Shown here piece by piece: positions 8,973-19,115 of a stretch of 64,000 nt of DNA. How positions within the stretch are numbered: the first letter of the stretch is position 1; each line of letters begins with the position of its first letter. Below the pieces are notes generated by a model. It searched no databases. It worked only from the letters and a program-made list of their open reading frames with translations, and was not told the origin of the DNA. The translations under genes were made by a program, and so were the position numbers. Source of the stretch: Bacteroidota bacterium (lineage in GTDB: Bacteria > Bacteroidota > Bacteroidia > Chitinophagales > Chitinophagaceae); NCBI GenBank assembly GCA_016706595.1, contig JADJJH010000003.1, positions 776,504-840,503 of the forward strand, in the 5' to 3' direction.

Positions 8973-10019
8973 CTATATTTCAATTTCTTTATAGTTTAAA
9001 TCACTAAACTTTGTTTTCTTACGTGCAAAATATTGCCATACAATACTTTTTGGATACACGGCTTTTAAATTAGGATGCGTAATATGTTTTTGCGCTTCTT
9101 TTCTTTTCTTAATCCATTTACCAAGACTTCCATAAAAACTGCCATGTGCTTTTAATATCGATTTTATCTCGGCAAAATTACCGTGAAGCAAAGCCCTGAA
9201 TCCGCTAATGCCATCCAATATCAATCGAAGTGGAAATAACCAGATAAGTTTTGAAGCCGGTAAGTTTTTGAGTAGAAGAACTAAGCTATTTCTGTAGTTG
9301 TAAAAAATCTTTTGTGGACTTCCATAACTAATTACGCTACCGCCAATATGATATACTGTGCTGGCTCCACAATAGGCAATTCGATAGCCTGCATTTTTCA
9401 TTCGCCAGCATAAATCTATTTCTTCCATGTGGGCATATAAATCAAAATCTAATCCGCCCAATTGATGGTACACATCTGCGCGAGTGAAAAAGCATCCACC
9501 ACTTGCCCAAAATGTTTCGATAGTATTATCGTATTGGTTGTGATCTTCTTCGATGGTAAAAAATATTCTCCCTCTGCAAAATAAATAACCCCATTTATCA
9601 ATAAAGCCACCACCAGCTCCTGCATATTCGAACTTCGTTTTTTCTTTATAGTATTTTATTTTGGGTTGACACGCAGCAATATCATTATGTTGTTCCATTA
9701 AGGAATGTAATGGTTGAAACCAATTGCTTGTTATTTCAAAATCGGCACTCAATAATACATAATATTTAGCCTTGAGTTGCTTGAGTCCTTCATAATATCC
9801 ATTGGCAAAACCTTTATTAATGGGAAGGCGAATAATTTTAACTTCAGGAAAATTTTCAGCAACAAATTTAGCAGTGTCATTTGTAGAGGCATTATCAATG
9901 AGAACAACATCGTAGTTGCCTCTTGATTCTTCGATGAGTTGCGGGAAGAAAAGTTCATGTAAATGCTTGCCATTGTAGCTGAGCACCACAATTGCGGTAT
10001 CAAATTGGCAATCAATCAT
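8973..10019 (-). CDS. glycosyltransferase family 2
   Basis: The 348-residue protein has a GT-A fold. Its N-terminus AIVVLSYNGKHL and VVLIDNAST are the usual nucleotide-sugar binding strands. LLSADFEI is at the metal-binding position, with an SAD variant in place of DxD. GGCFFTRADVYHQLGGLDFDL is followed by EEIDLCWRMKNAGY, the ED-type acceptor-site motif of rhamnosyltransferase-like GT2 enzymes. The C-terminal part (SLVLLLKNLP) is amphipathic and probably membrane-associated. It likely adds a sugar to a cell-surface polysaccharide or lipid carrier, but the donor cannot be told. It follows the small membrane-protein gene at 10031-10240 by 11 bases, so the two are probably co-transcribed. Confidence 0.9.
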   Translation of the reverse strand: MIDCQFDTAIVVLSYNGKHLHELFFPQLIEESRGNYDVVLIDNASTNDTAKFVAENFPEVKIIRLPINKGFANGYYEGLKQLKAKYYVLLSADFEITSNWFQPLHSLMEQHNDIAACQPKIKYYKEKTKFEYAGAGGGFIDKWGYLFCRGRIFFTIEEDHNQYDNTIETFWASGGCFFTRADVYHQLGGLDFDLYAHMEEIDLCWRMKNAGYRIAYCGASTVYHIGGSVISYGSPQKIFYNYRNSLVLLLKNLPASKLIWLFPLRLILDGISGFRALLHGNFAEIKSILKAHGSFYGSLGKWIKKRKEAQKHITHPNLKAVYPKSIVWQYFARKKTKFSDLNYKEIEI

Positions 10020-10030
10020 GCCTATTTATA

Positions 10031-10240
10031 TTATTTATACTTGGGCGTATATTGAGTACTTTCAGGAACTTCAATTTTTTCGGTGCTTTTGAAAGAACGA
10101 GTCCATAAACCATAATTACAACCTATGGCAAAAAGTAAAAATCCAAATAAACCAAGCAAAAACAAAAATCGTGATTTTGAAGGTTTATTATGTTCGATAT
10201 CAACAGGATTATCAACTAAGTTTAAATCATTCGTATCCAT
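10031..10240 (-). CDS. small single-pass membrane protein
   Basis: The protein has 69 residues, with a polar N-terminus, one transmembrane helix at about residues 25-45 (FLFLLGLFGFLLFAIGC) and a polar tail of about 20 residues. I do not recognise a family. It is supported by a good promoter (TTTG, 20-base gap, TACATTTG) and by its tight spacing with the downstream glycosyltransferase, with which it probably forms a two-gene operon. Confidence 0.65.
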   Translation of the reverse strand: MDTNDLNLVDNPVDIEHNKPSKSRFLFLLGLFGFLLFAIGCNYGLWTRSFKSTEKIEVPESTQYTPKYK

Positions 10241-10258
10241 GACAAAATTTTATTGTCG

Positions 10259-10290
10259 CAAATGTAATCTGTAAAACGGGTTTATGCAAA
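10259..10290 (-). promoter_or_regulatory. promoter TTTG-N20-TACATTTG
   Basis: On the minus strand the -33 TTTG (10287-10290) and -7 TACATTTG (10259-10266) are separated by 20 bases, close to the Bacteroidota consensus. It drives the small membrane protein and glycosyltransferase. Confidence 0.65.
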
Positions 10291-10364
10291 TTATATAATA
10301 TGATAAATTGAGGATGTGAATACTTAGTCAATTACTGCTTCCATTACAAACTCTAGATTATGAA

Positions 10365-10784
10365 TTAGGGGGCATCTATAAAATAAGGTTCGAGCAGCTT
10401 ACGTAATCTTTCGGGCATAGGTACTCTTTTTTCGGTGAGTGGATTATAGAAGGTAAGGGTTACATCCGCTTTGTGAATTAAATCTCCTGCTTCATTAAAA
10501 ATTTTGTGATGAAAGGTTATGAAGGGATGGGCTAATAATTCAAGTATAGTAGTCTCTACTTTTATTAATTCATCATATCGGGCAGGTTTTAAAAATTTGG
10601 CATTCATTTTTACTACCGGCATCACGGTGCCATCTTTTTCCATTTGGCTATAAGCATAACCCGAATCCCGAATCATTTCTGCGCGGGCAACTTCATACAT
10701 CAGGGCGTAATTTCCATAATATAAAAATCCCATCTGATCTACTTCTCCATAGCGTATTCTAATAAAAGCTTCGGTTTTTAGCAT
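10365..10784 (-). CDS. acyl-CoA thioesterase, YbgC/FadM hotdog family
   Basis: The 139-residue hotdog-fold protein has RYGEVDQMGFLYYGNY near its N-terminus. This is the 4-hydroxybenzoyl-CoA thioesterase signature, with the catalytic Asp in EVDQMG. It probably hydrolyses acyl-CoA or acyl-ACP in the cytoplasm. The frame is open to an ATG at 10811, but that start lies upstream of the -7 box TATATTTG (10790-10797). The ATG at 10784, five bases after the box and giving MLKTEAFIRIRYGEVD, is therefore preferred. The length is typical. It diverges from the GEVED gene, whose promoter lies in the same short gap. Confidence 0.88.
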   Translation of the reverse strand: MLKTEAFIRIRYGEVDQMGFLYYGNYALMYEVARAEMIRDSGYAYSQMEKDGTVMPVVKMNAKFLKPARYDELIKVETTILELLAHPFITFHHKIFNEAGDLIHKADVTLTFYNPLTEKRVPMPERLRKLLEPYFIDAP

Positions 10785-10789
10785 AGCGG

Positions 10790-10797
10790 CAAATATA
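10790..10797 (-). promoter_or_regulatory. -7 box (TATATTTG), near-leaderless
   Basis: TATATTTG on the minus strand ends five bases before the thioesterase ATG at 10784. Confidence 0.55.
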
Positions 10798-10834
10798 GTA
10801 GACAAATCCAAAAACCATTCGATTCTATTTTTGC

Positions 10835-10842
10835 TACTTTTG
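10835..10842 (+). promoter_or_regulatory. -7 box (TACTTTTG) of GEVED gene
   Basis: TACTTTTG matches TAnnTTTG and lies 66 bases before the ATG at 10908, leaving a T-rich leader of about 60 nt. Confidence 0.5.
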
Positions 10843-10907
10843 CCATTCGATTAAATTTTTTTTATCATTTTATTAAGATTTTCTATATTTACTCAAAACT
10901 ACTATTC

Positions 10908-13900
10908 ATGAAATACGCTTACAGTAAATTATTTTTCGTTTTGCTTGGATTATTATTATCAGCAAGTACAAATCTGCAGGCACAGTATTGTTTGCCTACC
11001 TTTTCGGTTGGATGTACTTCTAGTGACATAATTAATAATTTTTCTACCACAGGAGGGGTAGTTAATATAACTAACAACGGTTCAGGATGTAATGGAACTT
11101 TGCCCAATAGCTATATTTTTAATAGTGGTATGACAGTTTCGCAAGTACAAGGGTTGCCGTTCAATTTCTCTGTTCAGTGCGGTGCCACTTGGGCACAGGC
11201 TTTTAGAATTTGGGTAGACTGGAATCATGATTTTGATTTTTCGGACCCTGGTGAAGATGTTTATGTTTCGCCAAGTTCTGGATTTGCACCGTACACTGGA
11301 ACCATTAATGTACCGGCAACGGCTGTACCAGGTGTTACCAGAATGCGCGTGCTTTGTCGTTGGATTACGATTCCGGCTTTAACTGACTACTGCGGAACTA
11401 CTATGAGTTTTGGTGAATGTGAAGATTATAATATGTCGGTAATTGCCGCAACTCCTTGCACAGGCACGCCAATTGCCGGCACAGCAAATGCAGCGCCAAA
11501 TAATCCTTGCCCTGGTATCCCTGTTTTACTATCAACAACAGGTACATCTTTATTCGGTGGATTAGCTTATCAATGGCAACGAGCTTCAACACCTTCGGGT
11601 CCATGGATTAATATTGGTATCACCAATCCTATGAACTATTTACCACCTCCGGGAAGCACTACATTTTATCGTTGTATTGTAACTTGTACTTTCACCGGTT
11701 TAAATGATACAACATTAGCAACTGGCGCTGTTGTAGTTCAGCCTTGGAGCCCTACGAGTGCATGTTGGTGTATTCCAACCTATGCGAATGGAGGAACCCA
11801 AGATCATATCATTAATGTAACCTTAGGAACCTTAACTAATAATACGGCAGCCGCAGGTAATCCTTCACCTTTTTATGTAAATTATACGCCGTTTCAAACC
11901 GGCCCCTCAGCCACTTTAGCTACCCCAAGTTTATTTGCAGGCATACCAACAACACTCACTATAAGTTATGGAACCGATCCCAGTCAGTATGGCGCTTTTT
12001 GGATTGATTATAATCATAACGGCGCATTTGATACCATAGAATATGTTTCGCCAAATACAAATGCGGGACCAAGTGGAACGCATACCATCACTTTTACACC
12101 ACCAGGTACTTCATTGCCGGGTGTAACTCGATTACGTATTAGAGCCGGGGATGATGTGCAGATGAATGCGACACAACCTTGTGGTCCAACCAATTCAACA
12201 TGGGGTGAAACCGAAGATTATTTAGTGAATATAATTCCTGCAGGTCCTTTTGATCCGGCCTTAACGAATTTAGTTGCACCTGTTGGAAATCTGTGTACCG
12301 ATTCGAATCAAACACTAACGGCTACCGTATGTAACTATGGTTCAACCGCAATCAATTTAGTAGCCAATCCTGTAACCGTCACCTTTAATGTAAATGGACC
12401 AAGCGGCTTGGTTACCTATACGCAAGTCCTTAATACCGGAACATTAGGTGCATTTGGTGTGGGCTGTCAAACCGTAGTAGCAACACCCGTGAATATGTTT
12501 ATGGGTGGAAATTATTTAATCAATGCACAAGTGAGTTGCCCAACAGTAAGTAATGCATTTTTATCGAATGATTCATTAAGTAATGCAATTAGTATAACCA
12601 ATTACCGACCAACCGCATCACCACCTTATAATTTATGTCAATATAATAATATACCATTCGGACAAGGATTGGGTGTTGGAGGATGTTCGGCGCCAATTTC
12701 TGATTCTGTTACTATAAATTTTACGATTACGGGACCTTGTAACGATGGAAATAGCGATGCCTTATCGTGCCAGTTTGCTACAGGCATATTGCCAACCTTA
12801 GTACCTGGGGCCTCTATTACGAATGCGGTATTAAGAGTTACCAATTTGGCAACAATAGGATCATCATGGATGAGTGAAATGCGATTTAACGTGTATGGAT
12901 CTGCACCAACCGGCGCAAATATTTATTCGCCGGGTGTTCAAATGCCGGGCTCAGCTGCTTCTGCATCATCCAACTTTACCTATCAACGAACCATTGCGCC
13001 TACGGCCCAATTTTTAAATATGTTTAGTTTGGCGCCTGGAAGCGCTATTAATATTGGTTATTGGGAAAGCTCTAATGATGTTGCAGGAAGTTCAGATATA
13101 AATATTAACGGAGGTGGTACAACCACTGCCACCTTAAAAATTTACTATCAATATGTACCACCTTCCTTTGCTTGGTACGATGTGCCAACAGGCGGAACTA
13201 GCTTATATTCTTTATCTCCATTCGATCCTTTCTTGTATCCAAATGCTGTGGTAAACAATTCGAACGTAACAGGAACGTATACTTTTTATGCAGCTTGTTT
13301 AGGATTACCTTCTTGCCGTGTACCTGTTGATTTAATTATTAACCCAACGCCGGCTGCTTTTCAGGATACGATTTCATTATGTGAGTATGCAGTAGGAGCA
13401 AATAACGCAATTTTCATTTTAGATACAACTCATTCAGTTACCAATGTAGTTACCGGAGGTAATTTAGCAGCTGATGTAATTTATTTTTATGATCAAGCCT
13501 TAATTACACAAATTACTGATGTTAATAATGACACGAGTTCTACTAATTTCATTTATTCAAAAGTGTTTTATCCGGCAACCGGATGTTATTCATCTGATAG
13601 TGTTCTACTAGATGTTCATAGCATACCACAATTTTCATTGCCGATTTATATTGGCAACGCATGTGCTCCAAATGCCATTGATATTAGCTCATTAATCAAT
13701 TTGTTCCCCACAACTAATATTGATACCTTGTTTTTTCAAGATGCTGCTTATACCATTCCATTTGTCAATCCTTATTCAATTACAACTGCCGATTCTGTAT
13801 ACATGATAGTAAATACAAATGCTGGTGTTGTTTGTTCTGATTCGGCCATTGCCGATATTCAGGTAATTCCCGCAACGAATAATATCGCCAATCAAGACCT

Positions 13901-14987
13901 TTCATTCAACTTCTCAATATGTGGTCCGGTACCTTGTGGAAATATTACTTTAGGAGATGGTAATACCGAAACCTTATACACTACAGCGGATTGCAGAAAA
14001 GTTGCTACCATCACCGATGCATTAGATGGGGTTTCCTTAGGTGCTGTAACGATATGTGAAGATATTGATTGTGCAACACCGGTTCATAACGGACAACCTT
14101 ATGTAAATCGTAATTACGAAATTACCCCTTCAGTAAATGACAGTGCCTTAGTATGTTTATATTACTTAGATCAAGATTTTGCTGATTATAGTTCTACCGC
14201 ATTCACGTCTACGCCAGCTTGGCCGGTTATGAGTCCAACTACTAATTTATGTATTGCAAAGGTTGATGGTGGAAATATTACAACGCCAGGACATACTGCG
14301 ATATCCATCCCTAATTCTTCAATTACGGCTACTTATGATGCGCTTACAACGGTATGGACAGTTTGTTTCCCGGTTAGTAGTTTTTCAACGTTTTATTGTC
14401 ATACTTGTAACCCTTTAAATATACCCTTACCAGTAAGTTTACTAAGTTTCACAGGACAAAGAATCAATGGTCAGTCTGCACTGCAATGGATTACCTCAAA
14501 TGAAGAAAATAATAGTCATTTTGTAGTTGAAAGAAGCAAGGATGCAAAGAATTTCAAAGCCATTTCTAGTAAAATTCCAACAAAAGCAATTAGTGGAAAT
14601 AGTAGTTCAAACCTAAGTTATGACTATACTGATATTACACCATTAGATGGTCACAACTATTATCGTTTACAACAAGTTGATATCGATGGAAACATGAGTC
14701 ATAGCGAAGTAATTGATATTTATTATGGAAATGAATCATTGGTTACTTTATATCCAAATCCTGTAAGTTCTGAATTGAATATTGATATCAATTCGTCTGA
14801 AGCCACCACCGCACACATTAAAATAATGGATGCAACCGGAAGGGTAGTACGAATTGTAGATATGATGTTGCAAGCTGGATCCAATACCGGGAAAATAGAT
14901 ATTCGCGATTTGACTGATGGTATGTATCTAGTAGATATTAGCAGTTCAACCGGCTTGCACTATTCAAGTGTGATTAGAAAAAAATAA
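10908..14987 (+). CDS. giant secreted GEVED-domain protein with T9SS type A sorting domain
   Basis: The protein has 1359 residues and begins with a signal peptide (MKYAYSKLFFVLLGLLLSAS...LQAQ). Two GEVED domains are recognisable from FRIWVDWNHDFDFSDPGED (about residue 98) and FWIDYNHNGAFD (about 365), each ending in a GE-x-EDY motif. An Ig-like segment (AYQWQRASTPSGPW) lies between them. A CARDB/adhesin-like middle and Cys-rich beta-sandwich regions follow. The end (TLYPNPVSSELNI ... GMYLVDI ... SSVIRKK) is a type A sorting domain, so the protein is exported by the type IX system and anchored on the surface. The binding target is unknown. It is monocistronic, with its own promoter and terminator. 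Confidence 0.92.
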   Translation: MKYAYSKLFFVLLGLLLSASTNLQAQYCLPTFSVGCTSSDIINNFSTTGGVVNITNNGSGCNGTLPNSYIFNSGMTVSQVQGLPFNFSVQCGATWAQAFRIWVDWNHDFDFSDPGEDVYVSPSSGFAPYTGTINVPATAVPGVTRMRVLCRWITIPALTDYCGTTMSFGECEDYNMSVIAATPCTGTPIAGTANAAPNNPCPGIPVLLSTTGTSLFGGLAYQWQRASTPSGPWINIGITNPMNYLPPPGSTTFYRCIVTCTFTGLNDTTLATGAVVVQPWSPTSACWCIPTYANGGTQDHIINVTLGTLTNNTAAAGNPSPFYVNYTPFQTGPSATLATPSLFAGIPTTLTISYGTDPSQYGAFWIDYNHNGAFDTIEYVSPNTNAGPSGTHTITFTPPGTSLPGVTRLRIRAGDDVQMNATQPCGPTNSTWGETEDYLVNIIPAGPFDPALTNLVAPVGNLCTDSNQTLTATVCNYGSTAINLVANPVTVTFNVNGPSGLVTYTQVLNTGTLGAFGVGCQTVVATPVNMFMGGNYLINAQVSCPTVSNAFLSNDSLSNAISITNYRPTASPPYNLCQYNNIPFGQGLGVGGCSAPISDSVTINFTITGPCNDGNSDALSCQFATGILPTLVPGASITNAVLRVTNLATIGSSWMSEMRFNVYGSAPTGANIYSPGVQMPGSAASASSNFTYQRTIAPTAQFLNMFSLAPGSAINIGYWESSNDVAGSSDININGGGTTTATLKIYYQYVPPSFAWYDVPTGGTSLYSLSPFDPFLYPNAVVNNSNVTGTYTFYAACLGLPSCRVPVDLIINPTPAAFQDTISLCEYAVGANNAIFILDTTHSVTNVVTGGNLAADVIYFYDQALITQITDVNNDTSSTNFIYSKVFYPATGCYSSDSVLLDVHSIPQFSLPIYIGNACAPNAIDISSLINLFPTTNIDTLFFQDAAYTIPFVNPYSITTADSVYMIVNTNAGVVCSDSAIADIQVIPATNNIANQDLSFNFSICGPVPCGNITLGDGNTETLYTTADCRKVATITDALDGVSLGAVTICEDIDCATPVHNGQPYVNRNYEITPSVNDSALVCLYYLDQDFADYSSTAFTSTPAWPVMSPTTNLCIAKVDGGNITTPGHTAISIPNSSITATYDALTTVWTVCFPVSSFSTFYCHTCNPLNIPLPVSLLSFTGQRINGQSALQWITSNEENNSHFVVERSKDAKNFKAISSKIPTKAISGNSSSNLSYDYTDITPLDGHNYYRLQQVDIDGNMSHSEVIDIYYGNESLVTLYPNPVSSELNIDINSSEATTAHIKIMDATGRVVRIVDMMLQAGSNTGKIDIRDLTDGMYLVDISSSTGLHYSSVIRKK

Positions 14988-15024
14988 ATAGATTGGCATC
15001 CAATTGCCAAACTTCAAAAAATCA

Positions 15025-15073
15025 AATACCCATCTGATGCTCGATAATTTAAGCATTTGGTGGGTATTTTTTT
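15025..15073 (+). terminator. terminator of GEVED gene
   Basis: AAATACCCA with downstream GATGCT pairs with AGCAT and TGGGTATTT, followed by a T run. It lies 38 bases after the stop. Confidence 0.85.
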
Positions 15074-15125
15074 ACTGAATTTCAGATAAAATAGGATAAT
15101 TTTTGATATTACGGATAGAAAATTA

Positions 15126-15165
15126 TACTTTCGCACTCCCAATTTGGCAAATGCACGTGCAAATT
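15126..15165 (+). promoter_or_regulatory. rpoB promoter -7 box and leader hairpin
   Basis: TACTTTCG (15126-15133), a variant of the -7 box, is followed by CACTCCCAA. The same box and initial transcribed sequence (TACTTTCGCACTTCCAA) precede rplS at 55259. At 15141-15165, AATTTG-CA pairs with TGCAAATT to form a hairpin in the leader of about 115 nt. A regulatory role of the hairpin is only possible, not shown. Confidence 0.5.
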
Positions 15166-15248
15166 TTCTTATTCTAATTCAGTTTTAGACCTGAAAAGGG
15201 CAATGCCTATCGGGATTTTATTGTTTTTTAAACGCGTTAAACAATTAT

Positions 15249-18200
15249 ATGGCTGCAGTAAAAAATGCAAAAGTAACCGAGAGAATTAAATTCTCAAAGC
15301 TCAAGCAATCCTCTGAAACACCTAATTTGTTAGACATTCAGCTCGAATCATTCAGCGAATTCTTACAAATTGAAACTACGCCCGATAAGCGAAACAACGA
15401 AGGTTTGTTTAGAGTTTTTAAGGAGAATTTTCCCATTACCGACACTCGTAACATCTTTGTGTTGGAATTTTTAGATTATTTCTTAGATCCACCACGTTAT
15501 TCAATTGATGAGTGTATCGATCGTGGATTAACTTATTCAGTACCTCTTAAAGCAAAGTTGCGTTTAAGTTGTAATGATGAAGAGCATATCGATTTCGAAA
15601 CTATTGTCCAAGATGTATTTTTAGGGAATATCCCTTATATGACACCTCGTGGAACTTTCGTGATTAATGGCGCCGAGCGAGTTGTTGTTTCTCAATTACA
15701 TCGTTCACCAGGCGTATTCTTTGGACAATCAGTACATCCTAATGGAACCAAAATATATTCTGCTCGTGTAATTCCTTTTAAAGGGGCATGGATGGAGTTT
15801 GCAACTGATATTAATAATGTGATGTATGCATACATCGATCGTAAGAAGAAATTCCCGGTTACGATGTTATTGCGTTCTATCGGTTTCGAAACTGATAAAG
15901 ATATCCTTGAGCTATTCGGTATGGCGGATGAAGTGAAGTCTGATAAAAAAGCCTTGAAAGATCATATTGGTAAGCGTTTAGCGGCTCGTGTGTTACGAAG
16001 CTGGACTGAAGATTTCGTGGATGAGGATACCGGTGAAGTTGTTTCAATTGAAAGAAATGAAGTGATTTTAGATCGTGATTCAATTCTTACAGAAGATAGC
16101 ATCGATACCATTATGGAATTGGGCATCAAATCAGTTTTCTTGCAAAAAGAAGATGCCGGCGGTGATTTCTCCATTATATACAATACCCTAAATAAAGATA
16201 CCTCTAACTCTGAGTTAGAAGCGGTTCAACATATCTATCGTCAGTTGAGAAGTACTGATGCACCGGATGATGAAACAGCTCGTGGTATTATTGATAAATT
16301 ATTCTTCTCTGATAAACGTTACGATTTAGGAGAAGTAGGTCGTTACAAAGTAAACCGAAAATTAGGATTCCCTTTAACGGTTACCAAAAAAGTATTAACC
16401 AAAGACGATATCATTGCAATCATTAAATACTTGGTGCGTTTAACCAATGCAAAAGCCGAGATTGATGATATCGATCACTTAAGTAATCGTCGTGTACGAA
16501 CTGTAGGTGAACAATTATATGCACAGTTTGGCGTTGGTTTGGCACGTATGGCTCGTACCATTCGTGAACGTATGAATGTACGTGATAATGAGGTGTTTAC
16601 ACCAATTGACTTAATCAATGCTCGAACACTTTCTTCAGTAATTAATTCATTCTTTGGTACCTCTCAGTTATCTCAGTTCTTAGATCAAACCAATCCACTT
16701 TCTGAGATTACTCACAAACGTCGTATTTCGGCGCTAGGGCCCGGCGGTTTAAGTCGTGAAAGAGCAGGTTTTGAGGTTCGTGACGTTCACTATTCTCACT
16801 ACGGTCGTTTATGTACCATCGAAACACCGGAAGGTCCAAACATTGGATTGATTTCGACTTTGTGTGTGCATGCGAAAATTAATGATATGGGCTTCATTGA
16901 AACACCATATCGTAAAGTAAAAGATGGTAAAGTAGACAGTAAACATATTTACTTAAGTGCCGAAGAAGAAGATTTAGCGAAAATTGCGCAAGCGGATGTG
17001 CCATTAGATGAGAAAGGAAATTTTATCGGTGATAAAATTAAATCTCGTCAAACAGGTGATTTCCCTATATTAGATAAATCAGAAGTAGAGTACATGGACG
17101 TTGCTTCGAATCAAATTGTTGGTTTGTCGGCTTCTCTTATTCCTTTCCTTGAACATGATGATGCCAATCGTGCTTTGATGGGATCAAACATGCAACGTCA
17201 AGGAGTTCCATTGCTTCGTCCAGAAGTGCCAATCGTTGGTACCGGTATCGAGGCAAAAGCAGCTCGAGATGCCCGTATTCAAATTACAGCTATAGGCGAT
17301 GGGGTAGTGGAATATGTGGATGCAAATGAAATTCATGTACGTTACAAGCGTTCTGAAACGCAACGTACGATATCTTTTGACGATGATTTAGTAGTTTATA
17401 AACTTACAAAATATACAAAAACCAACCAAAGTACTTGTATCAACCTGAAGCCTCATGTGGTGAAAGGTCAAAGTGTGAAGTCGGGCGATTTTCTTACCGA
17501 TGGCTATGCCACCAAGGATGGTGAAATGGCATTAGGAAGAAACTTAACCGTAGCCTTCATGCCTTGGAAAGGATATAACTTCGAGGATGCGATTGTAATT
17601 AATGAAAAAGTAGTTCGTGAAGACTGGTTCACATCGATCCATATTGATGAGTATGAACTTGAAGTACGTGATACCAAATTAGGTGAAGAAGAATTGACAC
17701 CGGATATTCCGAATGTTAGTGAAGAAGCTACCAAAGATTTGGATGAGAATGGTATCATACGTTTAGGTGCACACGTTAAAGAAGGTGATATTTTAATTGG
17801 AAAAATTACACCTAAAGGTGAAACGGATCCAACACCGGAAGAAAAATTATTACGTGCCATCTTTGGTGATAAGGCCGGTGATGCAAAAGATGCATCTTTA
17901 AAAATGCCACCATCTATTGAAGGCGTTGTCATTGGTAAAAAATTGTTTGCTCGTGCCAAGAAAGATAAAAACTCTAAAACACGTGAGAAGGCAGCCATTG
18001 AAAAAATAGAAAAAGTTCACCAAGAAAATTTGGAAACTATCAATGAATCTCTGTTTACCAAACTTGAGAAATTATTAGATGGACAAACTTCAGTGGGAGT
18101 AACTAACCACTATGGTGAAATTGTATTAGGTAAAAATGCGAAGTTTACGTTGAAAGCAATTAAGTCGATTGATTTTACAACGGTTAATCCATTAAACTGG

Positions 18201-19058
18201 ACTGCCGACGAAAAAATGAACGACTTGGTAAACCAATTACTTCATAACTACAATATCCGTTTCAACGAAGAACTTGGAAGATACAAACGTGAGAAATTTA
18301 ATATTACCATTGGTGATGAATTACCAAATGGGGTGTTGAAATTGGCTAAAGTATATCTTGCTAGTAAGCGTAAATTGAAAGTAGGCGATAAGATGGCCGG
18401 TCGACATGGTAATAAAGGGATTGTGGCTCGTATTGTTCGTCAAGAGGATATGCCGTTTGCCGAAGACGGAACACCGGTTGATATCGTATTGAATCCACTA
18501 GGGGTACCATCACGTATGAATCTCGGACAGATTTATGAAACCATCTTAGGTATGGCCGGTAAACAAATGGGTGTACATTATTCTACTCCTATTTTTGACG
18601 GTGCTACTAAAGAGGAAATCGAAAACGAAGTGATTAAAGCAGGTTTACCGCATTGGTGTCATACTTACTTATTTGATGGTGAAACCGGAGAACGTTTCCA
18701 TCAGAAGGCAACGATGGGTGTAATTTATATCATGAAACTACATCACTTGGTTGACGATAAAATGCATGCACGTTCGATTGGACCATACAGTTTAATTACG
18801 CAACAGCCTTTAGGTGGTAAAGCACAATTTGGTGGACAGCGTTTTGGTGAGATGGAGGTTTGGGCAATTGAAGCCTATGGTGCTGCCAATATCTTGCAAG
18901 AATTACTCACGCTTAAATCGGATGATATTGCAGGAAGAGCTAAGACGTACGAAGCCATTGTAAAAGGTGATAATTTACCGAAACCTGGTACGCCTGAATC
19001 ATTTAATGTATTGGTTCATGAGTTACGAGGCTTAGGCTTAGATTTACACTTCGATTAG
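15249..19058 (+). CDS. rpoB: RNA polymerase beta subunit RpoB
   Basis: This 1269-residue catalytic core subunit is collinear with bacterial beta. The rifampicin region begins at residue 468 (FFGTSQLSQFLDQTNPLSE). It keeps the Asp, His, Arg and Ser residues that contact the drug in sensitive enzymes, so no target-site resistance is visible. GDKMAGRHGNKG and GGQRFGEMEVWAIEAYGA near the C-terminus are the active-site and beta'-contact motifs. Unlike the usual rplKAJL-rpoBC cluster, the gene stands alone. It is preceded by its own promoter rather than rplL and followed at once by a terminator rather than rpoC. Codon use looks like that of a highly expressed native gene. Confidence 0.98.
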   Translation: MAAVKNAKVTERIKFSKLKQSSETPNLLDIQLESFSEFLQIETTPDKRNNEGLFRVFKENFPITDTRNIFVLEFLDYFLDPPRYSIDECIDRGLTYSVPLKAKLRLSCNDEEHIDFETIVQDVFLGNIPYMTPRGTFVINGAERVVVSQLHRSPGVFFGQSVHPNGTKIYSARVIPFKGAWMEFATDINNVMYAYIDRKKKFPVTMLLRSIGFETDKDILELFGMADEVKSDKKALKDHIGKRLAARVLRSWTEDFVDEDTGEVVSIERNEVILDRDSILTEDSIDTIMELGIKSVFLQKEDAGGDFSIIYNTLNKDTSNSELEAVQHIYRQLRSTDAPDDETARGIIDKLFFSDKRYDLGEVGRYKVNRKLGFPLTVTKKVLTKDDIIAIIKYLVRLTNAKAEIDDIDHLSNRRVRTVGEQLYAQFGVGLARMARTIRERMNVRDNEVFTPIDLINARTLSSVINSFFGTSQLSQFLDQTNPLSEITHKRRISALGPGGLSRERAGFEVRDVHYSHYGRLCTIETPEGPNIGLISTLCVHAKINDMGFIETPYRKVKDGKVDSKHIYLSAEEEDLAKIAQADVPLDEKGNFIGDKIKSRQTGDFPILDKSEVEYMDVASNQIVGLSASLIPFLEHDDANRALMGSNMQRQGVPLLRPEVPIVGTGIEAKAARDARIQITAIGDGVVEYVDANEIHVRYKRSETQRTISFDDDLVVYKLTKYTKTNQSTCINLKPHVVKGQSVKSGDFLTDGYATKDGEMALGRNLTVAFMPWKGYNFEDAIVINEKVVREDWFTSIHIDEYELEVRDTKLGEEELTPDIPNVSEEATKDLDENGIIRLGAHVKEGDILIGKITPKGETDPTPEEKLLRAIFGDKAGDAKDASLKMPPSIEGVVIGKKLFARAKKDKNSKTREKAAIEKIEKVHQENLETINESLFTKLEKLLDGQTSVGVTNHYGEIVLGKNAKFTLKAIKSIDFTTVNPLNWTADEKMNDLVNQLLHNYNIRFNEELGRYKREKFNITIGDELPNGVLKLAKVYLASKRKLKVGDKMAGRHGNKGIVARIVRQEDMPFAEDGTPVDIVLNPLGVPSRMNLGQIYETILGMAGKQMGVHYSTPIFDGATKEEIENEVIKAGLPHWCHTYLFDGETGERFHQKATMGVIYIMKLHHLVDDKMHARSIGPYSLITQQPLGGKAQFGGQRFGEMEVWAIEAYGAANILQELLTLKSDDIAGRAKTYEAIVKGDNLPKPGTPESFNVLVHELRGLGLDLHFD

Positions 19059-19086
19059 TAGAAAATCAATTAGATTTAAATAGTAA

Positions 19087-19115
19087 AAAGGTTGCTCATT
19101 GGGCAACCTTTTTTT
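19087..19115 (+). terminator. terminator of rpoB
   Basis: AAAGGTTGC pairs with GCAACCTTT across a short loop and is followed by a T run. It lies 28 bases after the rpoB stop, so rpoB is transcribed without rpoC. Confidence 0.92.

Noticed and set aside
17504..17998. 164-residue open frame antisense to rpoB
   Set aside because: It is a shadow of rpoB codons, Ser/Pro-rich with no family features and no promoter or start context.
15249..19058. Rifampicin-resistance change in RpoB
   Set aside because: The drug-contact residues from 468 onward match those of sensitive enzymes.
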